DNA from: Catonia carolina
Taxonomy: Eukaryota > Arthropoda > Insecta > Hemiptera > Achilidae
NCBI GenBank assembly: GCA_035578175.1
Contig: JAQMRL010000002.1
Location: 136,948,171-137,012,170 of the forward strand
Reading direction: 5' to 3'
DNA: 64,000 bases
Shown piece after piece: positions 12,613 to 23,759 of this stretch. The translations under genes were made by a program, and so were the position numbers. Positions within the stretch are counted from its first letter, which is position 1. Each line of letters opens with the position of its first letter. Below the pieces are notes generated by a model. The model was not told where the DNA came from. It made no database searches and was given only the letters and a program-made list of their open reading frames with translations.

Positions 12613-14050
12613 TTATATATATGATCGTGTCCTAACGAAACATAACAGCACTTCATAGGGAATATTACACATTAATTTTGATTGAATTTTTTTCGCTAAT
12701 TTATCAAATATGTATTTACCATCAGAAAGACTGTCACCGTGAAAACAATTAAATTCTGTTTCCATTAATAATAAAATTTGAAGAAGTTCATCTCTTGGAT
12801 ACATCAGTTCTCCACGTGACACAAATTGTAACCAGTTCAGTTCTTGATTGGCTACAGGCTTCAGATTTTTGTAGCTGTTCCTAGGTAACCATATTTATCT
12901 TGAAAACGGTGAGCATCATACTCAGCTATATATCATAAACTTTCCTTATTAATATCTTCTTTAAACATTTCTTCTTCATTTATGATTTTAGTAGATCCCT
13001 GCAGTCTGTACTGCAGGGATCATTACTTCTAATTGGATTCATTGCTTGGATTCATTACTTCTAATTCAGGATTACTGTACTCAGGCTGAAGAAAATGTGA
13101 ATGTCATTGTTTTTTTTCTTCTTTATTTAGTCCTTGTATACTTTTTTTAGATTTAATTACATTTTTAAAAATATCTTGGGATATACAAACTTCTTCAGTA
13201 ACTAGATTTTTCTGACCCATTGGCTTTAATAAACAATCCTCATTTTGTTCTTCTGTATTTTTAATTTGAGCAAATAGAGCAGTTGAGTGTTTACCCAGTA
13301 TGTACCATTTAAAACGATATTTCATATCTAGAGAATTTGATTGGTCATTTGCGCCACCCATTCCTCGAACCTGTGAAAAGAAATTTTCCAACACATCTTG
13401 GTTCAACCGATTTATCAAAATATACTCTACATCATACTTGGAATTAAAATAATAATATAATTTAATTAAAGCCTTGTTAGTTAAATGATACCTTTTTGAA
13501 AAGGTAGTAGTTTTTTATGTTTACCAATAGTCAGTGAAGAAATAATTTCAGAAACTTTCTTAACCAAGGCAACCTGATTACTTAAATCAACTTCAAAGGC
13601 ACTGCAATGTGGGGAGGGACCAAATTTTGTATTTAAATTTAAGGTGTCAAACCGGTCATTTCATAATTTAATTAATTCTGATGTTTCCTTCCAATTTGTA
13701 TCGTCCATAAACCCTTTCAAGGTACAAAATTCAATCGCTTTTGCCACAGAATTTGACAAAGCAGCTGTTTGCACTTTTTGTCTCTCTGAACCCTTAATAT
13801 CTAAATGATACCTACTAATTTTGTATGCTATATTTAAGTCTGTATTTGATGCTGTTAATAACTTCTCAAAAAATGATTTATTAATTAGCTTATTGTTTTG
13901 AATAAAACCATCATCAAGTAAGCGGTTACATATTCATTTTAACAAATGAGGGACATCTGCAAATACAAAAACTTTTAACTGATCATTATTAGGATGATTA
14001 AGTTCATAACTACAAAATTCATAGTAGACTAACATTGCAGACTTTGTAGT
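12613..14050 (-). pseudogene. P-element / THAP9-like transposase pseudogene
   Basis: On the minus strand, three in-series pieces resemble the C-terminal half of P-element/THAP9-type transposases. The segment near 14045-13920 reads VFVFADVPHLLK followed by a stop and RLLDDGF. The segment 13418-13104 contains LNQDVLENFFSQVRG, the best-conserved motif of the family, and YRFKWYILG. The segment 12822-12613 holds the far C-terminus. Several stops and frameshifts break the frame, and the THAP zinc-finger half is absent. It is therefore a dead copy. A small hairpin (12995-13020, arms ATCCCTGCAG) and a short tandem repeat follow inside the gap. Confidence 0.8.
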
Positions 14051-14723
14051 AATTAATTGTGAAATCGGAGAGGTTGACATTATGCAGGAATGTTGCTGTA
14101 ATTATAGTCAGATTGGCACGCCTAGACGCAGGAGTGGGAGAATTGTGTAACCCTTCAGGGAATTCGGATTTTATAGTGGCATACAGAAAACGGAAAAGAC
14201 CCCAAAATAGGCCTACTGCGGTAATTAAGAAAGTAATTCTAACTAAATACGTTTGCAATATTCAATCACTTAACTTAGCCGCGTTTTTCAAATCAGCTGA
14301 TGCTGTCGTGCTCCGCTACGACGTCATGCGCAGAGCGAACAAATTTAGAACTTACGGACATACTTACATACTTACACCTTATACTTACACCGTGTTAAGT
14401 GAATAAAATAATATAAAGAGATATTATGAAAAAAAATATTAGTTTTAGAAATTAAGCTCTTTTAATTTATTTGTATAAAGTTATTTTATTTTTCTCTGTC
14501 TACCATTCACGTTTAATTTTCGGATGTACAAAACAATTTGCTTGTATATTTTTTGGAACGTAATGTGTCAGCGCATTCTGTTAATATCTGCCGTAACTAT
14601 GAAAATAGTTTGTATTTTTACCGCCATTGTATTCCTTCCCTGACCATATGTTGATAACGCATTGTACTATCTGTTGGATATATCGGTTATAATCTCGTGA
14701 ACATGGTTACGTAATTTGTTGTG
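14051..14723. other. Upstream region of the SLC46-like gene
   Basis: This is the flank between the P-like remnant and exon 1. It has a 115-codon open frame (14059-14406, plus) with no recognised domain and antisense frames of equal quality. The 5' UTR and promoter must lie here or in an unseen upstream exon. No confident core promoter motif was found. Confidence 0.4.
14703..14714 (+). promoter_or_regulatory. Short upstream ORF before the SLC46-like start
   Basis: ATG GTT ACG TAA has A at -3 and G at +4 and ends 9 bases before the main ATG. If it lies within the 5' UTR it could lower translation of the main frame. The transcription start is unknown. Confidence 0.35.
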
Positions 14724-14825
14724 ATGGCAAATAACATAAGAAATAGTAGTTTTCATGCCGAAGATGATTTAATTTCTAGTTTTTGTAGTGATGATTTAAA
14801 CATTAATAGCAGGCCTTTTGTTTTG
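14724..14825 (+). CDS. SLC46-like gene, coding exon 1 (residues 1-34)
   Basis: This exon has 34 codons starting MANNIRNSSF and ending before GTAAG (phase 0). It encodes a hydrophilic, acidic N-terminal tail expected on the cytosolic side. The start has G at -3 and +4. A four-codon upstream ORF (14703-14714) ends 9 bases before it. The exon is assigned because it is the nearest upstream open segment with an ATG and a phase-matching donor; this short exon is the least conserved part of the model. Confidence 0.75.
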
Positions 14826-17800
14826 GTAAGTATAAGGTTAAAATATTATTGTACATGTTTATAAACAAACAAAGGAAAATGCATTGCCTGTCTAAAATAC
14901 GTTTATTTATTATGGCCTGTTATCAGTAAATTTCTATTTCACATGTTGTTGTTAATTAAGCAGCTTAGAAACATAACTATTAAGTTATATTTTAACCTAA
15001 ATGACCTCTTTAAAAGTAAGGTCCTTAAAATTACTACACTGAATGATAATATTAATGGTTATTATAATTTGTTTCTAATTTAAATGACTTTTAAAAAATT
15101 AACATCATTTTGGTTATAAATAGGTTAACTTCGATAAATTTTACTTTTTTAAGATCGTAATTTATAAACATTCCCGCCTACATAAACTTCCAAGTTCAAA
15201 TAACTTATGTAGCTAATTCTCATATTTAGAATTTGTCTTGCATGTTAAATAATATGTTAAGGCAAACATTTTGCTTCTACCACTTCCGATTGCCTACTCA
15301 TTTAAAAACAGAACCTGTTTTTCATTATTTGTGTTATCTTTTCCTTTCAATTTTATTCCTGTACTGTAATAATTTACTTCATTAAAAAGTTAATTATGTA
15401 TTAAAATGCCAAATACCACTCACTTACTAACGTGACTATATCTCAAGAACAAGGCATTTAAGGATGACATTATACATGGTGGCTTTTAAATGGTTGAGAT
15501 TATTTTTTCACTTTTCTGAGACTAGCCACTGATTAATTAAGATTCCAAAAAAATTAAACAATGTACCTGAAATTAGTCTCCGTCTTAATTGAACAAATTA
15601 TCTATTTCCTACCCACTTTAATGATGTATTAGAACTAAAAGTGATAAATGACTTGAATATGAAATAAATAAAGAAACATGTTGAGTTGAAAAAACAATTC
15701 TAAGATTTATTTCTGACCACTCACTTTTTATATTGAAATATCATTTATTGGAAATTTTGCAGTTATCAGCAGGCAACTGTATTTAAATGTTTTCTGATGT
15801 ATTTGTTTTATTTTATCCAGTACAGTAATATAATATGCACTGATATATTTTTGGTTATAAAAATAAGTTGTTTCTGAAGTACAAACAAGATCTGTGGTTG
15901 AATTTATTGTGTAGTGATTTCCTGTTTCACAGGATTTATCTGGACTTTACAGACTGATTTTTTACTTTCTCTTGCCTATATGAATATATAGGAAGGAAAG
16001 TATTGTTTTCATGTCGATTTTTCGAAATCGAGTTTTCACCGCATCTGTACGTTTTCAGACCCCCTGAACCCAAAAAACATGTTTTTAGCGATTGGTCTGT
16101 GTGTGTGTGTGAACAGAATTTCTCAAGAACGGAACATCGTACGAACTTGAAACTTGAAACTTAAGTTACGTACCACTACCGGACTCGACTCGAACATTTT
16201 CATCAAAATCGGTCAACCGGAAGTGGTAGTTTATTCGTGTAATTTTTCACTTTTTTGCGATTTTCTCAAAAACTGGTCCTACGATTTTTTTTAAAATCGC
16301 CTGGTTTTTCTCAATTTTTTATTCTCTACAAGATAGGGTAGGCGTCATGTTTGCTGAAATTCTGGGTGAGGCTGTTTTCACGTAAAAACGTTGTTTTTTT
16401 AAGATTACAGCGTTAATATGCATTTTAGCGCAAAACTTTATATAATAAAAGTTGTAGAGAATTAAAAATTCTACAACTTTTATTTCAAACAATTTTTTGT
16501 ATAACGCTTAGTTTAGCGGTAATTTGCGATTTTCTGTTTTTTTTCTCACGAAAATGTGTGAAAAATTGATTTTTTTAAGATTTCGGCCTTAGTATGCATT
16601 TTACGACAAAAGTGTATATAATTTAATTTATAGAAAATTAAAAGATCTACAACTTTTGTTTAAAGCATTTTTCTCTACAGAGCCTAGTTTAGCTTGAAAG
16701 CGTGATTTTCCGTATTTTTAAGCCAAACTGAGTTCGATTGTCATTTTGCGTCATTCACTCATGATTAAAATAAGGTTATGTTTTTGAGGTTAGTTTTTGT
16801 TTATTTCTAATATTTTATTAATAATGTTAGGTTTATTATTAATTATTTGCATTGGCAAGAGAAAGTTGTGTGAGTGTTTCACACCAGATTTTTACAAATT
16901 GTTTAATGATTTTGCCACTATCATGATAAAACTTCAACTAAGGGGAGTGTGGATCCCTATCCTAAGCAATATTCATGGTTGAACCTTTTTCTCAGCAACC
17001 ACTACAGCTGGAGCTACAATTTTTATTTTTTGTATGAAAGGCCACTCTTTGGTACAGGGTCCGGCAGATTAATCTGACGATTTTGTATTCATTGGTATGT
17101 TGGCAACTTTGTGAATAGGAAGTTGGTACAGTTGTTACAGGGAAGCGCTAATACTACCATTTTAGTAGCCATGAGTTGGTCGTGTGAGCACCGTACTTTT
17201 ATGATTGAAGCGTATTTCAAAAACAATGATTCTGTTATTGCTAAGCAGCGTTTATTTCGTAGACATTTTAATTTAAACCGAAACGCGTCTGTTCCAAGTA
17301 GGAATACAATATTGCTGTGGGTGAAAAACTTTCGTTTAACATCGTCTGCTTTGAAACTGAAACCAACAGGACGAAAGCGTAATGTGAGAACACCTGAAAA
17401 CATTGAGGCTGTAACGTTATCTGTGTCGCTGTCTCCACAGCATTCCGTAGTGAAGCATGCTGCTGCACTAAGAATGTCTGATCGAAGTGTGAGAAGAATC
17501 CTTCATGATGACCTTCAGTTCCATCCGTACAAGATGATGTTGGTGCAACAACTTACTGAAAATGGCTACGTGTCTCGCAAAACATCATGTGAGCTAATTC
17601 TCGAAAATGTCCACCAAAACGCCATAATGCTTTCAAGCGACGAAGCACATTTTCACTTGTCTGGATGTGTTAACAAGCAGAATTTTCGGTATTGGGCCGC
17701 TGTTAACCCACGAGAAGTTCACCAGCAACCACCTCAAGACCGCCATTCAGCAAGAAATTGCAGCAGTTTCACCAGCAATGGTTGAACGAGCGACAAGAAA

Positions 17801-20800
17801 TTTTCGTATGAAGTTGAATGAGTGCGTGAGGAACAATGGGAAACATTTGGATGACATAATTTTCAAATGAAATATCAAGTGAACTATTGAAATGCCGTAA
17901 GTAAAATTGTATTATTTGAATTTTCATTTGACCCATTAAACTTTCTTTTACTCTGAATTGTGCTTTTTTTATTGACCCTCCAAAATCTTCAGATTATTCT
18001 GCCGGATCCTGTACATAATTAGAATGTGTAGCATTTAATTCTGGTAGGAATTTTTATTTTCACAATCTTTTTAAATAGAGACCATTTTTTTCATCGAAAA
18101 ATCACCGAAAAAAATTTTTACTCCCACAATTTTTATTTTTTTTAAAAACGGCTTAGTCAATCAATAGAACTGGACGATTAACATACTCCGTAAAAATTTC
18201 AGCCTTGTATCTTTTGTGGACGCTGAGAAAAAGGTACATAAAGTTCTAAAAATGACGTTTTGAGATATTCGCGTTTAAAGTTTGAGAAACAAGAACACAA
18301 TTGTAAACAAAGACAGACCACAACAAAAATAGTGCAGGATATAAACTTTTAGATTATACTGCCAACCTAAGAATAAATAAAAGAGAGACGGCAATGTGAA
18401 AAAGTAGTATAATAAATCACAGTAAAATATTAATCGAAAGGGAAAATTATTTCGTAAAATTTCATGACGGCAAAATCAGCTTAAACATACAATCACAAAA
18501 AAATTAATAAAATATTTTCTAGTTAGCAACATGATTCTAACGACATTTTAAATCGCACATTTCAAACTATATTTTTAACGATAAAACAAAAGTGATTATT
18601 TTTTTTTCATTCCACACTCCCCTTAAATAATTTTTTCAAGGTTATAATTTATGAGATAAGTAGATGTGAAGTTGTAGAAATGAAGGCACCGCCAGACTTT
18701 TGAATGAACCAGAAAAATCAGAGTTGTAAGTGTTGTTTTTTAAAGTTTGTGAACACCAATTTTTTTTTTATTTGTGCATATGTTGAAGCATGAGTAAAGT
18801 GAGTACTTTAAATTAATTGGACATAGTAATATAGGATGTTACAAAATTCAGAAATTTATGTTGTGTAATTAAACAGTCTACTAAAATGAAGTTGCTGTCT
18901 TTTCAGTACAGAACTCTAGTGCAGCGCTTCTTAAACTGTGGGTCGCGACCCCCAGGGGGGTCGCGAGACTACTGAAAGGAGGTCGCAAAGATCTGATACT
19001 TTTCAATTATATATATATGTGAAATGAATGGGTACGTATTCTTTAATCCTTATTTTATTTACATTGTAAAATAGTGCGATATTACATCTACATCTACGGT
19101 TAATATATATTTCATTATATGGAGGAGGGGGTCGCTTTAAAATTTCCTAAGCTTGAAGGGGGTCGCTATATAAAAAAGTTTAAGAAAGGCTGCTCTAGTG
19201 TATAGGTAAACAGACTCCCCCCCCCTGATTTGTGCTGCTGACATGAGCCATCAGGCAACCTTTTTTACAGTGATTAATTTTTTTTTTTTGTTTAACGTTC
19301 GACTGTTCTGCAATTACTGCTAATGCAGACTGTGAAGGATAAAATGATTTTTTGTAACGTATGAAAATATGCCGTGCCTGAATTACAGTGATTAGGCTTA
19401 TTATCTACATACAGTAAGCTTCTGCCCATAACAGACAGGTGGAGTGTCAAATTATTTACACTCAGTCTGTTCGTTGCAGGGCTAAAATAAATAGTTCTGT
19501 TTCTTATCACATGGTCAGCCAATTAAATGACTGAATCATTTAAGAACAGAAGAGGTAGAGGTGTAAAAGACACTAATCAGAGTTATCTTCTCTGAAAGTA
19601 ATGAATTTCATTGTACAGCCAGACCCTGTGGTGAATGAAGTGAAGGTGTTATTTACAGAGTGGAAAATATTTGCTTTTCAGAGGGCCCGGCATGCTGATA
19701 AGCGTACTTTTCCACTCAGTGAGGAAGGCAATGGTAAACCACCTGACTCCTCGTTTTACTTAGTAAAACCTCTAGAGGTTCAAACCAGCCTTTCGGCTGT
19801 TGACCTAAACAACAACAACAGTAAGCTTCTTCGACTCTCTGTGTACTTTGACACAGCTCATGGCAAAGTGACATGACATGGTGTAAGTAGCGATCCGGCA
19901 AGCAGATCAGTCCCTTCACTTTTTCCTCATCCTCGTGTCCTTCTGTTGTCCTTGAGTACAATATTTAATTGTGTATTGTACAGAAGGGCTGTCAGTTTGT
20001 TTGTATTCATTAAAATGGTGCAATTTTCATACTAAAATCGTGTTTTTAATGCTTCCTACTAATTAATATGCCATATGCATTCGACAACCTCTGAGTCCAC
20101 AAAGTGTTGAACTATCAAAGTTCTACTTATTTAAATTATATTTTCTCTTTTTTTGTCATCAGTCTCTCAACTGGTTTGATGTAGTTCTCCAAGCTGTTCT
20201 ATCTTGCGCAAGTCGTTTCATAACTACATACCTGTAACACCCTACATCTTTTGTAATTTGCTTTAAATATTCTAACCTTTGCCTCCCCCTACAATTCACT
20301 CCTTCAATATTATATTTTCTTATTCATTTGAATTGTCAATTTCCCAGACCAGGCACATTCTCATGTAGTCCAGTTAATCAAAAAAATTACTGTAGCATGT
20401 TTACTAATGCCTTATTGAACTTTATCTTAATATGGTTTTATTTTTTATAGCAAAGAAAACGAACATTATGGCAGAGAGTAAGCGTAGAACCAGTAATGTT
20501 CTTATACATGTTTGCTTTCATGATGACTACTGTTATAGAAGATTCATTCTTCCTTGACAAAGCTTGCCGAGTTAATTTAGGATTTCCAGCAAATATCTGT
20601 GATCATATTAATCTGAAAAATAATACTGTATATAAGAAGCAAGTTCAGGTATGTATGTGTTGCTGTATTATAATACTTTTATGTAATGTATTTCCACCTC
20701 ATCTGTCTTTCTCTATATGGAGTGGTTTTGAAACCAATAGGAGCACAGAGTGGTTTTCCAATCTTGTCATTTAGAACAGTCAGCACAATGATAAAAGATC

Positions 20801-23727
20801 TCTAGTGGAATTAAACTACACGGCAGACAATGTTACCACGCAACATCACGGTGTCCTAGCATCTCACAAAGGCTCTGCAAAAGGCAAACCAAATCCTCTC
20901 AGGGAACCAAAATGCCTACGGGTTTACAAATCCTGAAGAGTGGCCTCATGGGCTTTCTGAACGATCCAGAAGGCCCATTTGCGAAGTAACATATGAGAGG
21001 GTGACCGCCCTGTGGCAGTCCACAGCCTTTGCAACCAGTATGATCGAACCTTAGGTACTAACAAGGTGCACACCCCAGAAAGGTGTCAAGTTCAGCCCTA
21101 TCAGTGCAGTAACTTTAGCTCTTCAGTGAATTACACCTATAGATGAGTATATTTTCTAAAAACCACTTCAGGTGGCCATGGAATTTGAAGGTCAGTTAAT
21201 ATCTATATTTAAAAATTTTTTATCATAGCAAACTCACCGTGTGCTGTAGCTAGTGTGTGTGTGTGTATGCAACTGAAAAGTAGATTTCATTGAAGATTTT
21301 TTAGATAGTTAATACAATTTACTTAGTTTCTTTTATGATAATTATCTCAGACATCACATGTCTAATTAACAGTTCTCCTTTCACTACATGTTTACCTACT
21401 TATCTTTAGTTTGTATGAGAGAAAATCTATGAGAACTTTGTAAATTATTTTATTGTAAATTACTACATTATACATTTATTTATTTGTAAATTATTTTTAA
21501 AAGTAGTTATAATGCTGTATTCAGTTTTATATTGGTGTTTCTCGTTTTAATTGTTATCATTTTATTATTTTTTTATCTTTATTGATATTAAAAATGTACT
21601 CGCATTTATTCATTCATAATATGTGACGGATGACTTTATGTATTTTTAGTTTTATCGCTAATCAATTACCATTGTTTTAGTCATATTACATCACCTAATG
21701 TAAATGTTTGTTTAAAATGTTCTTATAAAATTTCATTTCTAAATTTTATTATTAACGTTGTATTTTTTAAAACAATATTTACGTCTTTTAAATAACAGTC
21801 ATCTGAATTATTTGTATGATGACCTTTGACTGTATTAAAAAAATGTTGTTGTTGTTGTTGTTGAGGTCATCAGTCAAAAGGCTGGTTTGTACTTCTAGAG
21901 GATTTACTAAGTATAACGAGGAGTGAGGTGGTTTACCATGGTTTCCTCACTGAGTTGAAAAATCTGGTGTGAAACACTCACACAACTTTCTCTTGCCAAT
22001 GCAAACAATTAACAATAGACCTAACATTAGTGTTAAAACATTAGAAATGAACAAAAACTAACCTCAAAAACATAACCTTATTTTAATCATGAGTGAATGA
22101 CGCAAAATGACAATCGAACTCAGTTTGGCTTAAAAATACGGAAAATCACGCTTTCACGCTAAACTAGGCTCTGTAGAGAAAAATGCTCTAAACAAAAGTT
22201 GTAGATCTTTTAATTTTCTATAAATTTAATTATATACACTTTTGTCGTAAAATGCATACTAAGACCGAAATGTTAAAAAAATCGATTTTTCTCACGTTTT
22301 CGTGAGAAAAAAAAACAGAAAATCGCAAATTACCGCCAAACTAAGCGTTATACAAAAAAATGTTTGAAACAGAAGTTGTAGGTTTTTAAATTCTCTACAA
22401 CTTTTATTATATAAGTTTTTGCGCTAAAATTTATATTAAAGCCGTAATCTTAAAAAAACAACGTTTTTACGTGAAAACAGCCTCACCGAGAATTTCAGCA
22501 AACATGGCGCCTACCCTATCTTGTAGAGAATAAAAAATTGAGTAAAATAGGCGATTTTAAAAAAAATCGTAGGACCAGTTTTTGAGAAAATCGCAAAAAA
22601 CTGAAAAATTATACGAATAAACTACTACTTCCGGTTGACCGATTTTGATGAAAATGTTCGTGTCGCGTCCGGTAGTGGTATGTAACTTAAGTTTCAAGTT
22701 TCAAGTTCGTACGATGTTCCGTTCTTGAGATATTCTGTTCACACACAGACACACACACACAGACACACACACACACACACACACACAGACCAATCGCTAA
22801 AAACATGTTTTTTGGGTTCAGGGGGTCTGAAAACGTATAGATCCGGTGAAAACTCGATTTCGAAAAATCGACATGAAAACAATACTTTCCTTCCTATATA
22901 TTCATATAGGCAAGAGAAAGTAAAAATATGCTTATCCGCATACCGGCCCTCTGAAAAACATTTCCTTTTGTCACCGGATGGCGACATTAAGTGGCGAGTT
23001 GAAACCTTATTTCTTTGGTGGCCCTAAAAAGGGCTGTTTAACACTTTGAAGACTGACTTTTTTTGTAGTTTTGCCCGTGGACTGCCATTTTTCGAGGATT
23101 TTTAAAAACTTGTAACAAATCAACCATTGGTCATAAATTCAAAAAGTAAAGATTAAATTAAAAATCATAATTAGTAGATTACTTTTCATTTATTAAGATT
23201 AGGATTACTTGCATTATAATGTTAAAGATGTTTGACTGAAGAGAGAGGTATGTTTTCTTGAATTTAAACAATTTTTCACTGTATAATGATAATATATAAG
23301 AATAATAAAATTAATTATACGAGTTAAATTCTTACAAACTAACTATATAATGTAGTAAATGGTAAATTGATAGAGGAGTAGTCATGGTGAACTGTCTTTC
23401 TGGAATGAATAATCCTACTGTGGCCTTTGGTAACTCTTTTGATAAAGAACAAAGCCGGGTTTTCACTACTTCTTGATAAAGAACACGAGAGCCATTCTAG
23501 TGGCTGTAGACAGGCAACAGATATTTCTTTTTGGTAGTAGATCAAGTTTTTGAGAAAATCGTAAAAAAATAAAAATGTCTTGAATAAACTACTACTTCTG
23601 GTTGACCAATTTTGAAAAAAAAAGTTCGTGACAGGTCCGGTAGTAGTACGTAACTTAAGTTTCACGTTTCAACTTCGTACGATGTTCCGTTCTTGAGATA
23701 TTTTGTTCACACACACACACACGTACG

Positions 23728-23759
<32 letters not shown>

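Larger units (their letters stand above)
16941..18623. mobile_element. TA-flanked transposon with AGGGGAGTGTGGA ends, host of a nested insertion
   Basis: Perfect 13-bp inverted ends AGGGGAGTGTGGA / TCCACACTCCCCT are flanked by TA (16939-16940, 18624-18625). The element at 17055-18011 is inserted in it; without that insert it is about 0.7 kb and non-coding. Confidence 0.75.

Noticed and set aside
14059..14406. 115-codon plus-strand frame just upstream of exon 1
   Set aside because: No recognisable domain or splice partner; an antisense frame of similar length overlaps it.
22725..23027. 100-codon frame with His/Thr repeats
   Set aside because: The repeat comes from the CA microsatellite of the Helentron-like copy C; not a protein.
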